Source of the DNA: Acidobacteriota bacterium
GTDB taxonomy: Bacteria; Acidobacteriota; Terriglobia; Bryobacterales; Bryobacteraceae
Direction of reading: 5' to 3'
DNA: 12,286 nt
Assembly (NCBI GenBank): GCA_021788955.1
Contig: JAJYKC010000019.1
Location: 1 to 12,286, forward strand
Shown: positions 7,483-12,286 of the stretch, in pieces
Position numbering within the stretch: position 1 is the first letter of the stretch
Layout: each line of letters begins with the position of its first letter
Notes under the pieces: generated by a model
Told to the model about the DNA's origin: nothing
The model's input: only the letters and a program-made list of their open reading frames with translations
Databases searched by the model: none
Position numbers and translations under genes: made by a program

Positions 7483-8397
7483 TTAGTCCAACGACCACTG
7501 GTCGCCGATGGAGGAGACCGTGAGGCGGTGGGCGTCGGCGCCGATGGCGTTGGCGAAGCGCTCGATGGGTTCGGTGCGGCGTTCGCGGCTGAGGCGGAAG
7601 GTCTGGTGGTGTACCGGGAGGAGGAACTCGGCGCCGCTTTGGTTGGCCATGGCGAGGGCCTGTTCGGGGTTGCAGTGGACGTGGATCCACGGGTCGTAGG
7701 CGCCGATGGGGACAATGGCCAGATCGACGCGCCGGTGGGTGCGGAGAGGGCGGAACGTGTCGGTGTAGGCGGTGTCGCCGCCGAACACAACGCGGCGGCG
7801 CGCGCTTTCGACAAGGTACCCGTTGTAGCCGCGGTAGGTGTCGGTCTGCACGCGGGCGCCCCAGTGACGAACTTTGAAGGCGCGGATTTTGAGTGGGCCG
7901 ACGCGGACGGATTCGTCCCAGCCGAGCTCGTGGACCGCCTTCCAGCGCTTCGGGCGGAGGAGGTCGGCGGTGCTCGAGGCGGTGACGATGGTGGTGTTCA
8001 TGCTCTCGAAGCGGCGAAGCGTGGGTTTGTCGAAATGGTCGAGATGAGCATGCGAAAGGACGATGAGGTCAACATGTGGCATCGCCTCGGGGCCTTCGAG
8101 GGCGGGTTCGACGATGCGCTTCGGGCCGAGGGTGACCGCGCCGAACTTGAAGCCGCAGCGGGGGCCGAGGACAGGATCGGTGAGTACCGTGAAGCCGTCG
8201 ATGCGGAAAAGCACGGTACTGTGGCCGAGCCAGGCGGCATGAAGACCGCTCGTGGACCAGCGGTGCGGCGAAGGGCGCTGGGGCGCCGGTTCGACGCCAT
8301 CGCGCCGGCCGGTCCGGATTTCGCGCCAGGCGGTTTTGATCAATCCTCGGGGAATCGTCGGAAAGACAGGGGAGGTACGGTTTACGGCAGGTTGCAT
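7483..8397 (-). CDS. MBL-fold metal-dependent hydrolase (NAPE-PLD/UlaG-like)
   Basis: This 304-residue protein has the metallo-beta-lactamase metal site: WLGHST (56-61), SHAHLDHFD (115-123, giving His116, His118, Asp120, His121), His178, GGDTAY (207-212, Asp208) and PVHH (261-264). GYNGYLVE (190-197) and HCNPEQALAM (241-250) are typical of the Lactamase_B_2 branch that includes N-acylphosphatidylethanolamine phospholipase D and UlaG. There is no obvious signal peptide, so it is probably cytoplasmic. The reaction is hydrolysis of a phosphodiester or lactone; the exact substrate is open, and a lipid phosphodiester is only one option. Start supported by AAAGGG five nt upstream. It is the first gene of the minus-strand run and diverges from the plus-strand genes across a 95-nt gap. 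All metal ligands are present and no damage is seen. Confidence 0.87.
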   Translation of the reverse strand: MQPAVNRTSPVFPTIPRGLIKTAWREIRTGRRDGVEPAPQRPSPHRWSTSGLHAAWLGHSTVLFRIDGFTVLTDPVLGPRCGFKFGAVTLGPKRIVEPALEGPEAMPHVDLIVLSHAHLDHFDKPTLRRFESMNTTIVTASSTADLLRPKRWKAVHELGWDESVRVGPLKIRAFKVRHWGARVQTDTYRGYNGYLVESARRRVVFGGDTAYTDTFRPLRTHRRVDLAIVPIGAYDPWIHVHCNPEQALAMANQSGAEFLLPVHHQTFRLSRERRTEPIERFANAIGADAHRLTVSSIGDQWSLD

Positions 8398-8421
8398 TAC
8401 ACCCTTTACTCTTATGATGCC
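8392..8421. promoter_or_regulatory. divergent promoter region with shared 15-bp motif
   Basis: The gap 8398-8492 must drive both the MBL gene and the plus-strand operon. At 8407-8421 the minus strand reads GGCATCATAAGAGTA, matching 14 of 15 bases of the motif before the PAP2 gene. It sits so close to the MBL start that CATCAT as a -10 would give a leader of about 10 nt, just including AAAGGG. The plus strand of the same motif gives TATGAT (8413-8418) with TTGCAT at 8392-8397, spacing 15, a suboptimal promoter for the 8493 gene. Direction cannot be settled by eye. Confidence 0.3.
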
Positions 8422-8492
8422 GCAGCCACGGAGGGGGTTGCCGAAAGGGCCCCGGCTGAGAGTTTTCGCCGCGCGCCAGAACCAGATTCTAT

Positions 8493-8948
8493 ATGCTGCG
8501 AGCGTTGGCGTGTGGTCTGGTGTTGCTACTCGCCTGCCAGGCCGGCGGTGTACCGGGTTCCCGGCTCGAGTATGTCGGCGGCACGATTTCCAAGATCCCG
8601 CAAGGGTGCAGCGGCCGCGGGCAGGTGACCGACGACGTTTATTTTGTCTTTTATTCTCATAAGGCTAGCTGGCGGATCCCCTACGAGAGCATCAACTTTA
8701 TCGAGTACGGGCAGAAGGTGAACCGGCGGTACCTGACGGCGGTGCTGATTTCGCCGCTGTTCCTGCTGGCCAAGAGGCGCGAGCACTTTCTCACTGTGGG
8801 CTACACGGACGAACAGGGGCGCCGTCAGGCGATGGTGTTCCGGGTAGATAAGGACGGCATCCGCACGATGCTGGTCGGCCTGGAGGCGAAGACAGGAAAG
8901 AGGATCGACTACCAGGACGACGAGGCGCGAAAGGCGGGCAAAGGATGA
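8493..8948 (+). CDS. small exported protein of unknown function (possible lipoprotein)
   Basis: This 151-residue protein starts with a short signal sequence, MLRALACGLVLLLAC. LLAC at 12-15 could be a lipobox with Cys15 lipidated, though Leu at -2 is unusual, so ordinary secretion is also possible. The mature part begins with EYVGGTISKIP (26-36), followed by beta-rich stretches, IPYESINFIEYGQK (62-75) and a hydrophobic patch at 81-93 (LTAVLISPLFLLA) that may be a hairpin or a second membrane segment. Then come FLTVGYTDEQGRR and a charged helix-like tail. I recognise the general style of small Acidobacteria proteins containing YxGGT, but I cannot assign a function. The stop overlaps the next start as ATGA (8945-8948), so the two are translated together and may act together. 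Confidence 0.75.
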   Translation: MLRALACGLVLLLACQAGGVPGSRLEYVGGTISKIPQGCSGRGQVTDDVYFVFYSHKASWRIPYESINFIEYGQKVNRRYLTAVLISPLFLLAKRREHFLTVGYTDEQGRRQAMVFRVDKDGIRTMLVGLEAKTGKRIDYQDDEARKAGKG

Positions 8949-9586
8949 CGGCGGGACTGTGGGTGCTGGTGCTGCTATTTTCCGACCCGCCGCCGAAAAC
9001 GGCGCCTCCGCCGAAACCGCAGGCGGCTGCTGCTGCGACTTCGCCGGATGACGAGACCACAAAGATGCTCGCGAAGGTGCGGCGAATATATGTGGATACG
9101 CTTACCGGGGGCGACGAGGCGCTGCAGTTCCGCGACATGGTGATGAGCAGCCTGGAGCAGACGAAGACCTTCGTCGTCACCGAGAACCCGGACAAGGCGG
9201 ACGCGGTGCTGAAGGGCGCCGCGGACGACCAGGTGTTCACCGACTACCACGACTCGGAGGAAAGCATCGGGGTGCATGCGCAGGAGAGCCACGCCAGCGG
9301 CTGGCGGGACCGGTACGACGGAGGGAACAACGCGAACTCGCACGGAATCGGGATGACGGACAGCGACGCGGTGCACTCGGAGGAGCGGAAGCACGAGGCG
9401 TTTGCGGCCCTGCGCCTGGTGGACCGGGACGGGGATGTGATCTGGTCGAGCACGCAGGAGAGCCTGGGCGGCAAGTATGCGGGGGCTTCGGCGGATGTGG
9501 CGGCGCGGATTGCGAAGCAACTGGCGGCGGACTACCGGCGGGCGAAGGCGGTGGCGGCGGGGGGAAAGGCGCCACAAGCGCCATAA
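8945..9586 (+). CDS. exported protein of unknown function with Pro/Ala-rich linker
   Basis: This 213-residue protein has a short hydrophobic N-terminus (MTAGLWVLVLLFS) with no basic residue before it, a weak signal peptide or anchor. A Pro/Ala linker (15-32) leads into an alpha/beta-looking domain: KVRRIYVDTLTGG (44-56), FRDMVMSSLEQTKTFVVTENPDKADAVLKG (62-91) and ALRLVDRDGDVIWSSTQES (155-173). This order of a strand, a helix, 'F.V...P.KADAVL.G' and 'L.D.DG..IW' recalls periplasmic CsgG/TolB-N-type domains, a resemblance of pattern only. A Gly/Asn/His/Ser-rich stretch at about 111-145 looks like a flexible insertion. The C-terminal tail is Ala/Lys-rich. AAAGG directly abuts its ATG, so translation probably depends on coupling to the upstream gene. 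Confidence 0.75.
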   Translation: MTAGLWVLVLLFSDPPPKTAPPPKPQAAAAATSPDDETTKMLAKVRRIYVDTLTGGDEALQFRDMVMSSLEQTKTFVVTENPDKADAVLKGAADDQVFTDYHDSEESIGVHAQESHASGWRDRYDGGNNANSHGIGMTDSDAVHSEERKHEAFAALRLVDRDGDVIWSSTQESLGGKYAGASADVAARIAKQLAADYRRAKAVAAGGKAPQAP

Positions 9587-9617
9587 CTTCCGAATAGACC
9601 GGCGTATGCTGGTCTTG

Positions 9618-10202
9618 ATGAGACGCCGGTTTGTGCTGGCGGCGTTGTGCGCGGCTGCGTTGGCCGCGGAGAAAGACCCGGCCGCGGTGGCTAAGGCGCG
9701 GCAGGCGGAGGCTCTAAACCACGCGCATGCGCTGGGGGACCGGTTCGGGAAGTTTCGCGATCCGATCGTGAGCGCGGAGGCGGAGGGGACGCTGGCCTCG
9801 GTGGTTTGCCCGTATGAGCATGCTTACGCGGTGAGTTTGTTCGAGCGGGCGCTGGGGCAGTTGCGCGATCAGGATCCCGGGGCGGGGGATAGCGGGCACG
9901 CGGCGTTTCAGTTTGCGCGGAGTGTGGTCTTGCGGGATGCCGCGCAGTGCGACGCGAAACTGGCGGTTAAGTACGCGCCGGGCGGAGCGGACCTCACCAC
10001 GGCCCTGAGCCTGGCCTCGACCAACCCGGACACGGCGGAGCAGATGGCGGCGAGCGCGGCGTCGGGCGCGCTCGACCATCAACAGATGTCGTCGCTGTTC
10101 TTCGTGCTGCGGATGGTGCAGGCGACGTCGCCGGCGGCGGCGGACCAGATTTTCCTTCAGGCGCTGCAGAGATCGATGCCGGTCCAACGTTTTCGCCTAT
10201 GA
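9618..10202 (+). CDS. N-terminal part of a large exported helical protein, cut by a frameshift
   Basis: As written this encodes 194 residues. The ATG at 9618 gives a clean signal peptide, MRRRFVLAALCAAALAA; an ATG at 9606 only adds four residues. The mature part is Ala-rich and helical (AVAKARQAEALNHAHALGDRFGKFRDPI, VSLFERALGQLRDQDP, AADQIFLQALQR), suggestive of helical repeats. After ALQR (through about 10170) codon quality worsens (AGA, CAA, CTA) and the frame stops at 10202. One base earlier, the alternative frame reads IDAGPTFSPM and runs straight into the next open frame with no stop. One missing base at 10170-10172 (CAG-AG[G/A]-ATC-GAT) explains both. I read this as the first third of a gene of about 604 residues. 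No function assigned. Confidence 0.72.
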   Translation: MRRRFVLAALCAAALAAEKDPAAVAKARQAEALNHAHALGDRFGKFRDPIVSAEAEGTLASVVCPYEHAYAVSLFERALGQLRDQDPGAGDSGHAAFQFARSVVLRDAAQCDAKLAVKYAPGGADLTTALSLASTNPDTAEQMAASAASGALDHQQMSSLFFVLRMVQATSPAAADQIFLQALQRSMPVQRFRL

Positions 10203-11431
10203 CGTTTCTGGCGCTGGGCAATTATCTGTTTGGCCCAGTCACGAACGGGCAAATGGGGGATGCGATCTCGTACCGGTCGGTAGGGGGTGTGCCGACGATC
10301 GACATCACGGCAAACCGCAGCGGCGCAACGGGGGCGCTGGCCCGGCCGTATCTGGAGACGGCGCTCGATCTGCTGAACCGGCCGCTCGCACCCGCGGCAA
10401 GCGGGGACTCGATGGAGAGCGACAAGGCGCAAACGCGATACGCAATGGCCTATCAGTTAGTGCCGAAGGCCCAGCAGTTCGCACCTGACTTAGTGAGTGC
10501 GTTTGAAAGCGCGATGGCGGCGCTGGCGGCGAACCTGCCCGATTCGTTCCTCGATCCTTCGACATTCAGCGGGCTGGGAACCTCCCTTGAAGATGACTCG
10601 GCCGTAACGAACGCGATCGCGTCGGACAAGATGGACCCGGCGAGGAAGGACGAGATACGGCTGAACGCAATTTCGAACCTGTACCGTGGAACGGATACGG
10701 CCAAGATGCGGGGGTTGGCGCGCGGGATGGACGACGCGGACGCCAAGGCGAAGGTGATGGATCTGATCGCGTTTCGCGAGGGGACGCTGGCGATCGAGAA
10801 GAAAGATATTGCAGGGGCGAGGAAGGCGATCGCGGCGCTGGGTCCGAGCGGGAAGCGGGCGCTGCTCGAATTGGGACTGGCGCCGTTGATCAAGGAGCAT
10901 GACCAGGGTTACCAGACTTACTCGCAGGCGATTCGGGATGCGGCTTATGCTCCGATGATGCTTACTCCGAACTTACTGCTGGCGGCGGCGCGGGGACTAA
11001 GTGGCCTTGATGCGGACTATGCGATGGGCGTGCTGGCGTCGGCGGTGGATGCTTACAACGAGCTGGACCGGAAATACCCGCAGCTTGCCACGCGCGGGCA
11101 GACGCGGCTGAGTACGGGCTCCGTTGGAACGGCCCAAGCCGGGGATGACGAACCTCCGCCGGGGCGGAGCGGGGAAGTGATTCAAGCGTCGACGGAGTTC
11201 GTGACTACGCACAGCGTGAGAGGCGGATTCCCGCTGAAGATGCCTCCGGGATCCGAAATGAACGAGGCGCTGGGGCCGCTGGCGGTGCGGAATGGTGAGC
11301 GCGTGCGGGCGATTGTGGAAGGACTCGAGTCCGAGCAGAGGCAGGCCGCGGCTCTGACTTGGCTGCTGAATACGGAGCTACAGGCAGCGTTTCCGAAACG
11401 GCCCGCGGCGGCGCATTCGGGAGGCAGGTGA
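10199..11431 (+). CDS. C-terminal part of the same exported helical protein, out of frame
   Basis: From the ATG at 10199 this encodes 410 residues, but the ATG is probably internal. The N-terminus (TFLALGNYLFGPV) is not a signal peptide although the partner piece is exported, there is no ribosome site, and the frame stays open upstream through IDAGPTFSP. The protein is Ala/Leu-rich and mostly helical, for example ALARPYLETALDLLNRPL, AKVMDLIAFREGTLAIEKKDIAGARKAIAALG and YAMGVLASAVDAYNELDRKYP. A low-complexity Gly/Pro stretch lies around 321-332, followed by HSVRGGFPLKMPPGSEMNEALG. Repeated helical pairs suggest an extracytoplasmic scaffold; no catalytic motif is visible. Its TGA overlaps the GTG of the reductase remnant at 11428-11431. 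A separate ATGA-coupled gene remains possible, but I favour one frameshifted gene from 9618 to 11431. Confidence 0.72.
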   Translation: MTFLALGNYLFGPVTNGQMGDAISYRSVGGVPTIDITANRSGATGALARPYLETALDLLNRPLAPAASGDSMESDKAQTRYAMAYQLVPKAQQFAPDLVSAFESAMAALAANLPDSFLDPSTFSGLGTSLEDDSAVTNAIASDKMDPARKDEIRLNAISNLYRGTDTAKMRGLARGMDDADAKAKVMDLIAFREGTLAIEKKDIAGARKAIAALGPSGKRALLELGLAPLIKEHDQGYQTYSQAIRDAAYAPMMLTPNLLLAAARGLSGLDADYAMGVLASAVDAYNELDRKYPQLATRGQTRLSTGSVGTAQAGDDEPPPGRSGEVIQASTEFVTTHSVRGGFPLKMPPGSEMNEALGPLAVRNGERVRAIVEGLESEQRQAAALTWLLNTELQAAFPKRPAAAHSGGR

Positions 11432-11701
11432 AGACCTCGGTATTTTGCGGGGTAAGCGTGGACGGGTGCCTCGACCGGCCGGACCGCGGGCGGCGTGGTG
11501 GAGCAGATGTCGGGTGAACCGGCGGAGATCGTAAAACAGCTTGAAGCCCGCCGGCTTATTGTCACGCGCGTGCCGGTGCTCATCGGCGAAGGGATTCCGT
11601 TGTTTGGCCCCTTGCCGCGAGACATCAAGCTGCGTCACGTCGCGACCCGTACTTACATGGGCGGCCTGGTGCAGCGCGAGTACGAGGTTGACCGCGGTTA
11701 G
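11428..11701 (+). pseudogene. remnant of a DHFR/RibD C-domain-like reductase with two internal deletions
   Basis: GTG at 11428 begins VKTSVFCGVSVDGCLDRPD, a typical N-terminus of the RibD-C/dihydrofolate-reductase-like family, coupled to the upstream stop by GTGA. The text then jumps, one frame over, to VVEQMSGEPAEIVKQLEAR, which in relatives lies past the middle of the protein; about 60 residues are missing. A second gap follows: EAR is joined directly to RLIVTRVPVLIGEGIPLFGPL, without the VDGG...FL.AGLI-type segment (about 22-25 residues) that normally stands between and contains NADPH-binding residues. The C-terminus (HVATRTYMGGLVQREYEV) is intact. The first junction shifts frame, so the GTG frame dies at 11515-11517; the rest stays open from 11495 as 68 residues. 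The product cannot be an active reductase. Gap sizes are judged from memory of the family. Confidence 0.8.
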
Positions 11702-12003
11702 CCGCCGGCGATGGCGCCGATGACTAAGAAGGGTTCGTGGCCGGTGAGGACGGGTTCGGGGAGCGGGGTGTCGATCGATTCGAAGGACAGGTCTTCCTGG
11801 CAGGCGAAGAAACGGATGAAGGGGCGGCGCTGGAGGGTGGTGTGGTCGCGGATTGTGCCGGCGAGCGGCGGGTAGGTGGCTTCGAGGGCGTCGAGGAGGG
11901 TACGCTGGGTTGGCGTACCCTCCACTTGAACCGTAACTTCGCCTTTGACGCGCGCGAGCGTGCGTAAGTGGGCGGGTAACTCGACGCGGATGGCCGTGCT
12001 CAC
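11698..12003 (-). CDS. MoaD/ThiS-like ubiquitin-fold small protein
   Basis: This 101-residue protein ends AIAGG, the C-terminal Gly-Gly that is adenylylated and thiocarboxylated in MoaD and ThiS. The N-terminal strand [13 protein letters not shown], the [13 protein letters not shown] helix and [11 protein letters not shown] fit the beta-grasp fold. The mid-section ([25 protein letters not shown]) is more elaborate than in true MoaD; I associate it with MoaD-like proteins encoded beside BNR/sialidase-type beta-propellers. The start is GTG at 12003, overlapping the propeller gene's TGA (GTGA), so translation is coupled and a joint role is likely. No MoaE, MoaB, thiazole gene or E1-like enzyme is in view, so a role in molybdopterin or thiamine synthesis is not supported. 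Its stop (TAA) overlaps the convergent remnant's stop by three bases. Confidence 0.85.
   Translation of the reverse strand: MSTAIRVELPAHLRTLARVKGEVTVQVEGTPTQRTLLDALEATYPPLAGTIRDHTTLQRRPFIRFFACQEDLSFESIDTPLPEPVLTGHEPFLVIGAIAGG
11895..11923. repeat. perfect 11-bp inverted repeat inside the MoaD-like gene
   Basis: GGAGGGTACGC (11895-11905) and GCGTACCCTCC (11913-11923) are exact reverse complements separated by seven bases (TGGGTTG). The hairpin lies within codons for [12 protein letters not shown]. It may be a chance result of coding constraint or an mRNA structure that slows translation. Confidence 0.7.
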
Positions 12004-12286
12004 TTGAGCGTCTGGACCTCGACGGAGAGTACGGCCGGGAGATGCTCGACGATGGAGGTCCAGGTGTCGCCGGAGTCGGGGGAGACGAAGACCTGGCCGC
12101 CGGTGGTGCCGAAGTAGATGCCGCAGGAGTCGAGCGAATCGACGGCCATGGCGTCGCGGAGTACGTCGACGTAGCAGTTATCCGGCGGGAGGCCCTTGCT
12201 GAGTTCTTCCCATTCGTTGCCGCCGGTGCGGCTGCGCCAGACGCGGAGTTTGCCGCCGATGGGGAAGTGTTCGGAGTCGCTCTTGA
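12000..12286 (-). CDS. BNR/Asp-box beta-propeller protein, C-terminal end only
   Basis: The minus strand is open from the right edge to TGA at 12000-12002, giving the last 94 residues; the start lies outside the window. The text contains [36 protein letters not shown], and a canonical Asp-box, SPDSGDTW (12060-12083), matching S-x-D-x-G-x-T-W. It ends [10 protein letters not shown]. This is the repeat type of sialidase, sortilin/VPS10 and other BNR propellers. Asp-boxes are structural, so glycosidase activity cannot be claimed. Pairing by GTGA overlap with the MoaD-like gene suggests that the two are made together. No signal peptide can be assessed. Confidence 0.85.
   Translation of the reverse strand, partial: KSDSEHFPIGGKLRVWRSRTGGNEWEELSKGLPPDNCYVDVLRDAMAVDSLDSCGIYFGTTGGQVFVSPDSGDTWTSIVEHLPAVLSVEVQTLK

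Noticed and set aside
7450..8628. Plus-strand open frame of 392 codons
   Set aside because: Antisense to the MBL gene, which has all its metal ligands. The end runs through the divergent promoter gap.
11895..11923. Palindrome in the MoaD-like gene as an inserted repeat element
   Set aside because: The codons it covers (TQRTLLDAL) fit the expected helix region of the family, so it appears to be native coding sequence, not an insertion.
11698..12003. MoaD-like gene as a molybdopterin or thiamine synthesis gene
   Set aside because: No other gene of those pathways is in view, and coupling to a beta-propeller gene points elsewhere.

Overview
This GC-rich window most resembles the genome of an Acidobacteriota member, probably Bryobacterales/Candidatus Solibacter-like. 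That placement is inferred from gene content, with no rRNA or marker gene in view. The clues are an Oar-like TonB-dependent receptor with a carboxypeptidase-regulatory N-terminus, a membrane-tethered winged-helix regulator next to it, a Tat-exported sulfatase, and several small secreted proteins of the kind common in that phylum.

Layout. Positions 1-274 hold no convincing gene but contain an 11-bp motif twice in tandem and once inverted. From 8397 down to 275, five genes read on the minus strand, in transcription order: an MBL-fold hydrolase of the NAPE-PLD/UlaG type (8397-7483), a winged-helix/TM/extracytoplasmic regulator (7432-6143), an Oar-like outer-membrane receptor (6006-2707, broken by one in-frame amber codon at 3121-3123), a Tat-exported type I sulfatase (2685-1306), and a PAP2-family membrane phosphatase (1234-275). 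Regulator, receptor and sulfatase look like a sense/import/desulfate unit for a sulfated compound.

From 8493 a plus-strand run starts: two exported proteins of unknown function coupled by an ATGA overlap (8493-8948, 8945-9586), then a large exported helical-repeat-like protein (9618-11431) that appears to be one gene split by a single missing base near 10170. Its stop overlaps the GTG start of a badly deleted DHFR/RibD-C-type reductase remnant (11428-11701). The remnant's stop overlaps, tail to tail, the stop of a minus-strand MoaD/ThiS-like ubiquitin-fold protein (12003-11698). That gene is coupled by a GTGA overlap to the 3' end of a BNR/Asp-box beta-propeller gene running off the right edge (12286-12000).

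The most notable points are three damaged genes in 12 kb (one nonsense codon, one frameshift, one double internal deletion), the coupled beta-propeller/MoaD-like pair of unknown function, and the regulator-receptor-sulfatase unit. No RNA gene, CRISPR array, insertion sequence or phage gene was seen.
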